Below, one piece after another: positions 1 to 6,508 of a stretch of 16,571 nucleotides of DNA (position 1 is its first letter; every line of letters begins with the position of its first letter). The translations under genes and the position numbers were made by a program. This DNA comes from a bacterium (lineage in GTDB: Bacteria; Actinomycetota; Acidimicrobiia; Acidimicrobiales; CATQHL01), in the NCBI GenBank assembly GCA_026713745.1, contig JAPONU010000074.1:1-16571 (forward strand), in the 5' to 3' direction. Under the pieces are notes generated by a model that did not search any database, was not told the DNA's origin, and saw nothing but the letters and a program-made list of their open reading frames with translations.

Positions 1-531
1 GCCTGGGTGCTGCACGCTTCCACCGAGCACAGCGTGAACGTGGAGGGCGCGTTCCAGCACGTCATGGCCGACCTCTACGGCTCGGTCGGCGTGGTCGTCT
101 CGGGCATCCTTATCCGGACGCTGGGCTGGAACATCTCCGACCCGATCCTCAGCGTGGTCCTTTCCCTCCTGATCTTCTACAACTCCCTCGGACTGGTACG
201 AAAGGTGTTCCACGTTCTCATGGAGGGCACGCCCCACCATCTCGACGTCTACAAACTCTGCCACGACATCGAATCACTGGAAGGTGTCACGGTGATCCAC
301 GACGTGCACGCCTGGAGCATCTCCGCCGACGAGGAACTCCTGACCGCGCATGTGCTCATCGACCCGGACTGGACGGGTGACGTCCAGGAGCTGCTCGAGG
401 AGGTTCGCCGGATCGCCTACGAGGACCACGAGCTCACCCACGTCACGATCCAGCTGGAGACCTCGACGCGAAACTGCAAGGAGAGGCACCACGTCGGCCA
501 TCTCGAAGCCAAGAGCCGCGTTCGCTCCTGA
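1..531 (+). CDS. Cation diffusion facilitator (Zn/Co/Cd efflux family), 5' truncated
   Basis: This is the C-terminal part of a CDF-family antiporter that exports divalent metal, usually zinc, across the inner membrane in exchange for protons. The reading frame is open from base 1, so about 176 residues are present and roughly the first 120-130 of a normal 300-residue protein lie outside the window. Visible features are a transmembrane helix with the HVMAD (HxxxD) metal-site pattern, a second hydrophobic helix following ISDPILS, and the cytoplasmic regulatory domain with HDVHAWSIS near the middle. The tail is short and carries CKERHHVGH, which may bind metal. It ends convergently with the PatB-like gene, with a palindromic repeat in the gap. 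Family assignment is firm; the metal is inferred from the zinc genes nearby. Confidence 0.9.
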   Translation, partial: AWVLHASTEHSVNVEGAFQHVMADLYGSVGVVVSGILIRTLGWNISDPILSVVLSLLIFYNSLGLVRKVFHVLMEGTPHHLDVYKLCHDIESLEGVTVIHDVHAWSISADEELLTAHVLIDPDWTGDVQELLEEVRRIAYEDHELTHVTIQLETSTRNCKERHHVGHLEAKSRVRS

Positions 532-562
532 GTGCGCCAGTCCATGATGCCAATCCCCGCCG

Positions 563-590
563 GCGCCGTTCCGGCGGAGGCCGGAATCCA
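563..590 (-). repeat. Short palindromic repeat, copy 1 (diverged)
   Basis: On the minus strand this reads TGGATTCCGGCCTCCGCCGG followed by AACGGCG. The stem TTCCGG/CCGGAA (569-574 and 581-586) has a 6-nt loop. It resembles the copies at 6455-6480 and 9451-9500, which share the TGGAT(T/C)CC start and GGA(A/T) continuation. It lies between two convergent genes and could also end transcription from both sides, although there is no T tract. Confidence 0.55.
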
Positions 591-634
591 CTGTCCGGCG
601 AAGCCGTCCCGGCGTGCCGCGGACTGCAGGGCAG

Positions 635-1876
635 TCAGCCGGCGGGCATTGCGTCGCTGCGGAGCCGCAAGCTCCCGACGAGGCGGTCGAGGATCTCAGT
701 CAGGAGAGCCGTGGACGTGCCGAAGTTGAGGCGCACGTAACCCTCGCCCCCCGTCCCGAATTCGTGACCCTCAGAGGTGCGCACCCCCGCCATCGCCCGG
801 ATTCTGGCCGCCGGGTCGGGGCCCAGGCCGAAAGCGGACACGTCCAGCCACGCCAGGAACGTCGACGCCGGCAGATGGCAACCGATCGTGGGCAACTCCG
901 ACGCCAGCACGTCGACCACCATCCGCCGGTGCCGGTCGAACAATGCCACGAGTTCATCGAGCCAGCCGGCACCGTGCTGCCACGCCGTGATCGCCGCCTC
1001 GACACCGGCACGACCGACCCCGCCGAGCAGGTGCGCGGGCATCGCCAGCTCGAAGCGAGCGCGCAGCTCCTCGTTGCCGAAGACGGCGACGGCCGCCCGC
1101 AGGCCCGAGATCGCAAAGGCCTTTCCTGCCGAGTAGAGGGCCACGGTATGCTCGGCGGCGCCCGGCAATGCGAGAGTGGGGTAGTGACCTCCGCCGGGGT
1201 AGACGAGATCGAAATGGATCTCGTCGCTGATGAGGATGACGTCGTGGCGGCGGGTCAGTTCCACCATCGCCTGCAGGTCCTCACGGCTGTAGAGATGACC
1301 GGTCGGGTTGTGGGGACTGCACAGCAGCAGGATGCGGGCAGCCGGTTCGCACTCGAGCAGTGCCGCCAGATCGTCCAGTTCGAGGCGCCACCCGTCGGCG
1401 TCGTGACGCAGCGGGCACTCCAGGCTGCGCCGGCCCAGGCTGGGGGCGACATCGTGGAAGTACGGGTAGACGGGCGGAGTGGTGATCACACCCTCGCCGG
1501 GCTCTGAGAACGCGGCCACAACCGCCCAGATCCCCTGCAACACGTCCGCCGTCGGGACCACGAGTGCCGGATCGGGACGCCAGTGGTGGCGGACTTCGCA
1601 CCAGTCCGCGAAGGCGCCGGCCAGGTCGCCCGCCCGGCGGCTGTAGCCCACGTCGGGTAGGTCGGCCAGGCGCCGGAGGGCGTCCCGCACGACCGGTGGT
1701 GGGCCGAGGTCGTGCTCGGCGATCCACGCCGGCAGCACGCCTGGCGGATCGATGCCCCACTTCAGGTTGCCGCCGGCTCGTTTGGCCGCTTGGTCGACGC
1801 GGTCCCGGACGGACGCTTCCCGGAGATGACCCCCGAGACGGGGATCGCTCGCCTCTCGACCGCTCACGACCGCCAT
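635..1876 (-). CDS. PatB/MalY-type PLP-dependent aminotransferase or C-S lyase
   Basis: A 413-residue fold-type I PLP enzyme of the MalY/PatB group, whose characterised members are cystathionine beta-lyases or other carbon-sulfur lyases. Motifs in order: LKWGIDPPGVLPAWIAEHD near residues 38-56, VYPYF at 136-140, CSPHNPTG at 186-193, SDEIHFDLV at 217-225, the Schiff-base lysine in SAGKAFAISGLR (K252), and a C-terminal arginine in YVRLNFGTS. The ATG at 1876 is preferred because the frame upstream is low-complexity and overlaps the divergent regulator gene. A GTG nine bases further in is also possible, and no clear Shine-Dalgarno precedes either. The gene is divergent from the Fur-family gene and convergent with the CDF gene. 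The exact substrate cannot be read from sequence. Confidence 0.88.
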   Translation of the reverse strand: MAVVSGREASDPRLGGHLREASVRDRVDQAAKRAGGNLKWGIDPPGVLPAWIAEHDLGPPPVVRDALRRLADLPDVGYSRRAGDLAGAFADWCEVRHHWRPDPALVVPTADVLQGIWAVVAAFSEPGEGVITTPPVYPYFHDVAPSLGRRSLECPLRHDADGWRLELDDLAALLECEPAARILLLCSPHNPTGHLYSREDLQAMVELTRRHDVILISDEIHFDLVYPGGGHYPTLALPGAAEHTVALYSAGKAFAISGLRAAVAVFGNEELRARFELAMPAHLLGGVGRAGVEAAITAWQHGAGWLDELVALFDRHRRMVVDVLASELPTIGCHLPASTFLAWLDVSAFGLGPDPAARIRAMAGVRTSEGHEFGTGGEGYVRLNFGTSTALLTEILDRLVGSLRLRSDAMPAG

Positions 1877-1878
1877 TG

Positions 1879-1910
1879 TGGCAGCACTCGGGACCGGCCC
1901 GGTGCTGCCA
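1879..1910. promoter_or_regulatory. 9-bp inverted repeat between patB-like and zur-like genes
   Basis: TGGCAGCAC (1879-1887) and GTGCTGCCA (1902-1910) are perfect inverted arms 14 nt apart. The dyad sits three bases upstream of the PatB-like ATG, inside the 70-bp divergent gap. It could be an operator or, in the leader of the minus-strand gene, a hairpin. It does not look like a Zur box, so the binding factor is unknown. Confidence 0.45.
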
Positions 1911-1934
1911 TCTCCGGGGACCGCGGGCGGGCGG

Positions 1935-1949
1935 TACGCTCTAGCGGTG
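1935..1949 (+). promoter_or_regulatory. Leaderless promoter of the Fur-family gene
   Basis: TACGCT (1935-1940) fits the actinobacterial TANNNT -10 pattern and is followed after exactly 6 nt by GTG (1947-1949). Transcription would begin at or very near the start codon, and no Shine-Dalgarno is present. This decides the start at 1947 over the in-frame ATG at 1953. Confidence 0.55.
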
Positions 1950-2414
1950 CCTATGGTTGACGGGACGGTACCCGCCGGTGATCGGGATGCCCTCCATGAC
2001 GAGGTTCGCCTGCGCCTCGAGGCCAAGGGCCGGCGATTCACATCCAATCACCGTCTGGTCGTCGACGTGCTGGCGGATGCCGGACAACCGTTGACGATTC
2101 CCCAGATCCTGCCGCGCACACCCGGCGTTCCCCAGAGTTCGGTCTATCGCACGCTCACCGTCCTGGAGGAGGCTGAGGCGGTGAGCCGGCTGGCGGTGGG
2201 ATCGAATCACGCGCACTTCGAGCTGTCCGAGCACCTGGGCCGGCATCACCACCATCTCGTCTGCCGGTCGTGCGGCACCGTCACAGACATCGACTTCACT
2301 CCTGAGACCGAATCGCTTATCGAATCGGCACTCACGGACCTGGCCAGTCGGCACAGCTTCCAGGTCGACGAGCATCAGATCGACGCCATCGGTAACTGTG
2401 CCGACTGCGCCTGA
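1947..2414 (+). CDS. zur: Fur-family metalloregulator, probably Zur (zinc uptake regulator)
   Basis: A 155-residue Fur-family repressor. The N-terminal winged helix includes QSSVYRTLTVLEEAEAVSRL (63-82) as the recognition helix. The C-terminal dimerisation/metal domain shows NHAHFE (87-92), RHHHHLVCRSCG (99-110) and the closing CADC pair (151-154), so both CxxC structural zinc pairs are intact. Members sense iron, zinc, manganese or peroxide. Zur is preferred because a zinc-type ABC importer follows and a Zur-like palindrome precedes the permease gene. The GTG start follows a -10 hexamer by 6 nt, consistent with a leaderless message. An ATG two codons later is the alternative. The gene is convergent with the ABC ATPase gene. 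Subfamily choice is inference; family is certain. Confidence 0.88.
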   Translation: MPMVDGTVPAGDRDALHDEVRLRLEAKGRRFTSNHRLVVDVLADAGQPLTIPQILPRTPGVPQSSVYRTLTVLEEAEAVSRLAVGSNHAHFELSEHLGRHHHHLVCRSCGTVTDIDFTPETESLIESALTDLASRHSFQVDEHQIDAIGNCADCA

Positions 2415-2432
2415 ACGGATATCCGCCGCTCG

Positions 2433-2477
2433 CTCCGAGGCTGCGGAGAAGACGTTTGGATCGAGCAGCCGGGCTGC
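2433..2477. terminator. Possible bidirectional terminator hairpins in convergent gap
   Basis: The 78-bp gap between the convergent regulator and ATPase genes contains CTCCG-aggctg-CGGAG (2433-2448) and GCAGCC-g-GGCTGC (2465-2477). Both are short and neither has a T tract, so the terminator call is weak. Confidence 0.3.
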
Positions 2478-2492
2478 GGGAGTGGCGCCGGT

Positions 2493-3332
2493 CTAGCCCG
2501 GATCCGGATGGGCGTGGTGGTCGTGGGTCAGGTGGATCGGCCGGCCGGTCTCCGAATTGCTGAGCGTGTGCGCCGCGGCGCACTCCTCGGCCCATTCGTG
2601 CATCTCCATCGTCCGCCCGGCATACGAACTCCGTAACAACTCGGCCTTGAGGATCTCCCGCGGGGGTCCCTGGGCCAGGAGGCGCCCGGCAAGCAGGAGC
2701 ACGTGGTCGCAGTGATTCGCCTCGTCGAGATGGTGGGTCGACATGACCACCAGGACGCCGCGCTCGCGCTCCTCGTCGACCACCTCCAGGATGCGCGCCT
2801 GGCTGACGATGTCCAGGCCGGTGATGGGCTCGTCCAGCAGCAGCAACCCGGCGTCCTGGATGAGGACCTGTGCCATGAGCACGCGCTGTCGCTGACCCGT
2901 GGACAGCTCACCGAACTGCCGACCCATGAGGTCGCCGATCTCCATCCGATCCGCGGCCTCCCGCGCGGCGCGGCGGTCCGTGGCCCCCAGCCGGCCGAGC
3001 AGACCCCTCCGCCGGTAGCACCCCATGTTGACGACCTCGGAGACGGTCAAGGGCATCCAGGTGCTCACACCGCGGTGGTGGGGCATATAGGACACCGAGG
3101 ACGGCCGCGAGACGACACCGGAAGTCGGCGTCACGATCCCCGCCAGCACGTGCAGGAGCGTGCTCTTCCCGGCGCCGTTCGGGCCGATGAGCGCCGCCGT
3201 GAAACCCCCCGGGAGTTCCAGCGTGACGTCGGCCAGGGCGCAATGGCTCCCGTAGTAGACGGTCACCCCGTCGACCCGCAACGCGGGTCTCGTCGAGGTC
3301 GCGGGAAGAGTCGAAGCCGCCGTCACAGCCAT
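2493..3332 (-). CDS. znuC: Zinc/manganese ABC importer, ATP-binding subunit (ZnuC type)
   Basis: This 279-residue ATPase would power metal uptake with the binding protein and permease encoded divergently next door. Walker A GPNGAGKS is at 50-57, the signature LSTGQRQR at 143-150 (LSTGQ replacing LSGGQ), Walker B LLLLDEP at 163-169, and the H-loop MSTHH with H200. The Q-loop is unusual: where relatives usually have VPQ, this protein has MPHH, so the magnesium-contacting glutamine appears to be histidine (H85). The C-terminus is His-rich (HLTHDHHAHPDPG). The start is well supported by AGGAGG at 3344-3339, 6 nt before the ATG. It is separated from its partners by strand, which is less common than a single znuACB or ABC operon. 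Manganese is a possible alternative substrate. Confidence 0.9.
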   Translation of the reverse strand: MAVTAASTLPATSTRPALRVDGVTVYYGSHCALADVTLELPGGFTAALIGPNGAGKSTLLHVLAGIVTPTSGVVSRPSSVSYMPHHRGVSTWMPLTVSEVVNMGCYRRRGLLGRLGATDRRAAREAADRMEIGDLMGRQFGELSTGQRQRVLMAQVLIQDAGLLLLDEPITGLDIVSQARILEVVDEERERGVLVVMSTHHLDEANHCDHVLLLAGRLLAQGPPREILKAELLRSSYAGRTMEMHEWAEECAAAHTLSNSETGRPIHLTHDHHAHPDPG

Positions 3333-3338
3333 CGCCGT

Positions 3339-3344
3339 CCTCCT
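3339..3344 (-). promoter_or_regulatory. Strong Shine-Dalgarno of znuC
   Basis: The minus strand reads AGGAGG followed by a 6-nt spacer and ATG at 3332. This near-perfect site contrasts with the three apparently leaderless zinc genes around it and means znuC has a real 5' leader. Confidence 0.75.
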
Positions 3345-3479
3345 CTCCTCCCTGTTCCGAGCCTCACCGGCCCGAGCGAAGCCTAGGCGCGGCTCTCAAC
3401 GGTCCCGGGGCGGCACGACGCCCGGAGCCCACCCGCACGTGCCGGTCGCGCCGGTGCTTGATGCGCTCCATGTGTGACG

Positions 3480-3495
3480 ATACTATCAGAGTATG
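3480..3495 (+). promoter_or_regulatory. znuA leaderless promoter with -10 readable on both strands
   Basis: TACTAT (3481-3486) is a good TANNNT -10 and is followed after 6 nt by the ATG at 3493. On the opposite strand the same bases read TAGTAT (3485-3480), a possible -10 for the divergent znuC, whose leader would then be about 140 nt. The hexamer lies in the dyad ATACT-atcag-AGTAT (3480-3494). Confidence 0.55.
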
Positions 3496-3502
3496 GTTCT
3501 CA
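3488..3502. promoter_or_regulatory. Weak Zur-like box over the znuA start
   Basis: AGAGTATGGTTCTCA matches the actinobacterial Zur pattern TGAAAATGATTTTCA at 10 of 15 positions and overlaps the start codon. A further half-site-like TGAAAA follows at 3506-3511. Autoregulatory placement is plausible but the match is weak. Confidence 0.25.
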
Positions 3503-4845
3503 TTCTGAAAACTTCCCGACCCACTCACACGCTCTCTCGCACGCCGACGGCCGGCCACCCGCCCGGTCCGGGCAACCGCCAACGCCGGAGACGATCGATC
3601 CGGGGTCGTCCGCTGGCAGCAGCCACCTGTGTCGTGGCGTTGCTCGTGGCCGGCTGCTCCGGTGAGGATTCCGCCGGCGGTGTCGAAGCCACGCCTCCCG
3701 CAGCTCCCGATCCACCCGCGGCGGCCTCCAACGCGCCTGCCGCCGCAGAGACCGAGGAGGTCGCCGAGGCGGAACCTGCTCTGATCATGGCGACCACGAC
3801 CATCTGGGCCGACGTGACGCGCAATGTCGCCTGCGGCGGCCTCGCCGAGGTGGAATCCATCCTGCCGCCGCTCGCCGATCCGCACGACTACGAGCCGTCC
3901 ATGTCGGACCGCGCCCGGCTCGACCAGGCGGACATCATCGTGACCAACGGCCTGGAACTCGAGGAGGGACTCGAGGACATCCTGGAGTCGGTCGAGGCCG
4001 ACGGCACGCCCGTGTTCACCGCCGGCGACTACATGACCACGCTGGAGTTCGACGCCGAGATGTTCGGCGGCCACCACGAGGAGGACGAGGGCGAGGACCA
4101 CGAGGACGAGGAAGAAGAGGGCGAGGACCACGAAGACGGCGAGGAAGACGAGGACGAAGAGCACCACGGTGACGACGACGTGGACCAGGAAGCCGAAGCA
4201 GACGACGATGAGGGCGAGGACCACGGCGACGAGGAAGACGACGATGAGGGCGAGGACCACGGCGACGATGACGAAGACGAGGACCACGGCGACGAAGAAG
4301 GCGGCCACGGGTCGGAGGATCCGCACGTCTGGCTCGACCCCGTCCGGGTCGCGCAGGCCGTGGAGAACCTCGGCCCGGCTCTCGTTCAGCACGCCGGCCT
4401 CGACGCAGACCGTGTGGCCGCATGCGCGGACGCCTATCTGGCCGAACTGGCGGATCTGCACCGGGAGATCACCGCATCGCTCGAAGCGGTGCCGGCCGCG
4501 CAGCGCAAGCTCGTGACCAACCACGACTCCCTCGGCTACTTCGCCGACCGCTACGGCTTTGAGGTGATCGGCACGGTCATCCCGGCGACGACCACGCTGG
4601 CCGAACCCAGCCCCGCGGATCTGGAGGAACTGGCGCACGTGATCGAGGAGAACGGCGTCCCGGCCATCTTCGCCGAGGCCCTGCACGGCGCGGGAGAGGC
4701 CGTCGCCCTCGCCGAGCATCTCGACGGGGTAGCCATCGCGAGTCTCTACACGGGCGCCCTCGGCGAGGCGGGCTCGGGCGCGGAGACCTACGTCGCGATG
4801 ATGCGCCACAACGCCCGCACCATCGCCGGGGCCCTCGGCGGCTGA
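3493..4845 (+). CDS. znuA: Zinc-type ABC importer substrate-binding lipoprotein (ZnuA/AdcA family)
   Basis: A 450-residue cluster-9 binding protein that captures zinc outside the membrane and delivers it to the permease. A basic N-region (RQRRRR) and hydrophobic stretch lead to the lipobox LVAGC, with lipidated C55; the n-region is oddly long. A Pro/Ala linker spans about 56-95. Likely metal ligands are H131 in DPHDYEPS, H278 in PHVWLDP and H344 in TNHDSLGYF, with a late acidic ligand around FAEALHG or YTGALGE. Residues 194-273 form an Asp/Glu/His loop of about 80 residues, much longer than the usual 20-40. Such loops are known in zinc-specific members, which favours zinc over manganese. The start follows the -10 by 6 nt. 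A 13-bp hairpin lies just after the stop. Confidence 0.92.
   Translation: MVLILKTSRPTHTLSRTPTAGHPPGPGNRQRRRRSIRGRPLAAATCVVALLVAGCSGEDSAGGVEATPPAAPDPPAAASNAPAAAETEEVAEAEPALIMATTTIWADVTRNVACGGLAEVESILPPLADPHDYEPSMSDRARLDQADIIVTNGLELEEGLEDILESVEADGTPVFTAGDYMTTLEFDAEMFGGHHEEDEGEDHEDEEEEGEDHEDGEEDEDEEHHGDDDVDQEAEADDDEGEDHGDEEDDDEGEDHGDDDEDEDHGDEEGGHGSEDPHVWLDPVRVAQAVENLGPALVQHAGLDADRVAACADAYLAELADLHREITASLEAVPAAQRKLVTNHDSLGYFADRYGFEVIGTVIPATTTLAEPSPADLEELAHVIEENGVPAIFAEALHGAGEAVALAEHLDGVAIASLYTGALGEAGSGAETYVAMMRHNARTIAGALGG
4204..4278 (+). repeat. 36-nt tandem repeat inside znuA His/acid loop
   Basis: Bases 4204-4232 and 4240-4268 are identical over 29 nt at a 36-nt spacing, each encoding DDEGEDHGD. 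A shorter related EDHGD unit follows at 4279-4293. Together with EGEDHEDEEEEGEDHEDGEE upstream this suggests the loop grew by repeat slippage. Confidence 0.8.
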
Positions 4846-4862
4846 GTACGCGAGGCGCACGA

Positions 4863-4916
4863 CCGGGACGCTGCCCACCGCGCTCGACGGGCGGCGCGTG
4901 CGAGGCAGCGTCCCGG
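4863..4916 (+). terminator. Perfect 13-bp hairpin between znuA and znuB
   Basis: CCGGGACGCTGCC (4863-4875) pairs perfectly with GGCAGCGTCCCGG (4904-4916), with a nested CGCGC/GCGCG in the 28-nt loop. It begins 17 nt after the znuA stop. No T tract follows, so it may be a U-less terminator of the kind proposed in GC-rich actinobacteria, or an mRNA stabiliser or attenuator. Confidence 0.6.
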
Positions 4917-4927
4917 AGAGCAACGTC

Positions 4928-4942
4928 TGCGAATGACTCTCA
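4928..4942. promoter_or_regulatory. Candidate Zur box upstream of znuB
   Basis: TGCGAATGACTCTCA is a 15-bp imperfect palindrome (5 of 7 pairs around the central G at 4935) with the TGxxAATGAxTxTCA layout of actinobacterial Zur sites. It sits 20 nt before the -10 at 4963, a place where repressor binding would block RNA polymerase. Assignment rests on pattern only. Confidence 0.5.
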
Positions 4943-4962
4943 CACTCACCCGCTGGAGCGGC

Positions 4963-4978
4963 TAGAACTGAATCAGTG
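4963..4978 (+). promoter_or_regulatory. Leaderless promoter of znuB
   Basis: TAGAAC (4963-4968) is a near-consensus -10, lacking only the final T, and lies 7 nt before the GTG at 4976. No Shine-Dalgarno is visible. Together with the hairpin upstream this suggests znuB is transcribed separately from znuA. Confidence 0.45.
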
Positions 4979-5884
4979 GACTTCCTCGTCAATCCGTGGG
5001 AGTGGTGGGTCGAGCCGTTCCTCACGAACCCCTTCATGCGCCGCGCCCTCGCGTCGGCCCTCCTTGCGGTGCTGTCCACGTCGATCATCGGCACGTGGGT
5101 CGTCCTGCGCGGACTCAGCTTCCTCGGTGACGCCCTGGCCCACGGCGTTCTTCCCGGCATCGCGCTCGCCCTCGTCCTCGGAGGGAACGTCCCGCTGGGT
5201 GCCTTCGTGGCGGCACTGTGCATGGTGGGTGGGATCAACGTGTTGCGCCGGCATTCCCCACTCCCGGAGGACACCGCCATCGGCCTGCTGTTCGTCGGCA
5301 TGCTGGCGCTGGCCGTGGTGATCATGTCCAGCCAGTCGGGCACCTACGTGGGCGACCTCACCGGCGTGCTCTTCGGCTCGATCGCCGGTGTCACCGAGAG
5401 CGACCTCTACCGCCAACTGATCACCACCGCCATCCCGTTGGGTGGGGCACTCCTGTTCCACCGCGCCTTCCTGGTTCTCACGTTCGACGAGATGCAGGCC
5501 AAGATGCTGGGGATGCGGCCCCGGCTCGCACACTTCGTCCTCCTTGCACTGATTGCCGTGGCGATCGTGTCGTCGTTCGAAGTCGTGGGATCCCTACTGG
5601 TGTTCGCCCTGCTGATCGGACCACCTGCGACAGCCGCGATCCTGGTGCGGCGCGTACCGGTTCTCATGGCCCTCGCAACGGTGATCGGAGCGATCACGAC
5701 CACCGTGGGGATCCTGGTGAGCTACCACCACGACACCGCCACAGGCGGGACCATGGCGCTCAGCACGGTTGCGCTGTTCATGATCATCCTGACGATCCGG
5801 ACGCTCGCACAGAAGATCCGTACACGCCTTCATCGGTTGGGACGCGGAACGAGCGCCACCGTCCGGGCCACTCCCGCCGGCTGA
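4976..5884 (+). CDS. znuB: Zinc/manganese ABC importer permease (ZnuB type, ABC-3 family)
   Basis: A 302-residue ABC-3 family membrane protein forming the channel for metal import. About eight or nine hydrophobic helices are visible, beginning with ALASALLAVLSTSIIGTWVVLRG. The family region SFLGDALAHGVLPGIALA is near residues 45-62, and GSLLVFALLIGPPATAAILV near 205-224, both typical of ZnuB/MntB proteins. The C-terminus is short, basic and cytoplasmic. The GTG start is chosen because it follows a -10-like hexamer by 7 nt and the next in-frame ATG would lose the first segment. It is 130 nt from znuA with a hairpin and candidate Zur box between them, and it converges on soxG with only 17 nt between stop codons. 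Confidence 0.92.
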   Translation: MDFLVNPWEWWVEPFLTNPFMRRALASALLAVLSTSIIGTWVVLRGLSFLGDALAHGVLPGIALALVLGGNVPLGAFVAALCMVGGINVLRRHSPLPEDTAIGLLFVGMLALAVVIMSSQSGTYVGDLTGVLFGSIAGVTESDLYRQLITTAIPLGGALLFHRAFLVLTFDEMQAKMLGMRPRLAHFVLLALIAVAIVSSFEVVGSLLVFALLIGPPATAAILVRRVPVLMALATVIGAITTTVGILVSYHHDTATGGTMALSTVALFMIILTIRTLAQKIRTRLHRLGRGTSATVRATPAG

Positions 5885-5901
5885 AGCGGCGGTCGCTGCC
5901 A

Positions 5902-6435
5902 TTAGGTTCGGCTCCCGCCCGCGTCGCCGAGCGCCTCGAACAGGTATCGCCCGGCCGAGCGCTGCGACAGGATGAGATAGGAGTGCTCGCCGGCAACGTC
6001 ATCTCGTGCGAGCGTGCACGCCAACCGGGCCACCGAGGCGCCGCAGACCGCCCCGTTGGGCAGCATCGCCTCGGCAATGTCGATACTGCACACCGCGGCC
6101 AGCACGTGCCGGGCTGCCGGTCCGGTCAGCCGGAACATCGCCAGACCGTGCGTGAGGTCTACGGTCACGGCACCGGATGCCGGTGGGACGGAGCCGGACC
6201 GCTCCCCCAGCAGCAGCCACTCCCCGGGCCGGACGCCGCAGACCAGTACACCGTCGGGCGCGGTCGTCGAGGCGCCGAATGCAACGCCCAGGTGCCCCCG
6301 GACCAGCCCGTCGGACTCGAAATCCTCATAGACCAGGAGTTTCGGAATTGGCGACTGATCACGCAGGCTCCAGCCGGTGCCGCTCACCTCGCGGGTGCCG
6401 GCGACGGGACCGGTGAACTCGGCTTGCTCAGGCAT
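5902..6435 (-). CDS. soxG: Sarcosine oxidase gamma-type subunit / N-methylglutamate dehydrogenase subunit (soxG/mgdD)
   Basis: A 177-residue protein recognised as the SoxG family, the small subunit of heterotetrameric sarcosine oxidase, related in fold to part of the glycine-cleavage T protein. Supporting segments are VRPGEWLLLGE, VDLTHGLAMFRLTGPAARHVLA, CSIDIAEAMLPNGAVCGASVARL and YLILSQRSAGRYLFEAL. The subunit helps hold the enzyme together and line the folate site. It is the last gene of the minus-strand arm, 73 nt after soxA, with a palindromic repeat filling most of that gap. In the N-methylglutamate pathway the equivalent gene is mgdD. Slightly shorter than the usual 180-210 residues. 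Family call is good; choice between sarcosine and N-methylglutamate as substrate comes from context. Confidence 0.85.
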   Translation of the reverse strand: MPEQAEFTGPVAGTREVSGTGWSLRDQSPIPKLLVYEDFESDGLVRGHLGVAFGASTTAPDGVLVCGVRPGEWLLLGERSGSVPPASGAVTVDLTHGLAMFRLTGPAARHVLAAVCSIDIAEAMLPNGAVCGASVARLACTLARDDVAGEHSYLILSQRSAGRYLFEALGDAGGSRT

Positions 6436-6454
6436 GACGCCGACCCCTCACCGA

Positions 6455-6480
6455 TGGATCCCCGCCTTCGCGGGGATGAC
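6455..6480 (+). repeat. Short palindromic repeat, copy 2 (best preserved)
   Basis: TGGATCCCCGCCTTCGCGGG followed by GATGAC. The stem ATCCCCGC/GCGGGGAT is perfect (6458-6465 and 6470-6477) with the tetraloop CTTC. This resembles widely scattered bacterial repeats of the form TGGATTCCCGC...GCGGGAATGACG. It lies between soxA and soxG and would appear as a hairpin in their shared transcript. Confidence 0.75.
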
Positions 6481-6508
6481 GATGCCTGGGGCAGGGGCGC
6501 ACGAAGGG

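Noticed and set aside
4072..4311. Possible CRISPR-like or satellite array from the repetitive DNA
   Set aside because: Repeats stay in frame, vary at codon third positions, and encode a His/acid loop inside an intact binding protein.
3364..5343. 659-codon minus-strand frame opposite znuA, with a Val/Leu-rich segment resembling membrane helices
   Set aside because: The hydrophobic part is only the reverse complement of the Asp/Glu/His repeat codons; ZnuA and ZnuB are clear on the other strand.
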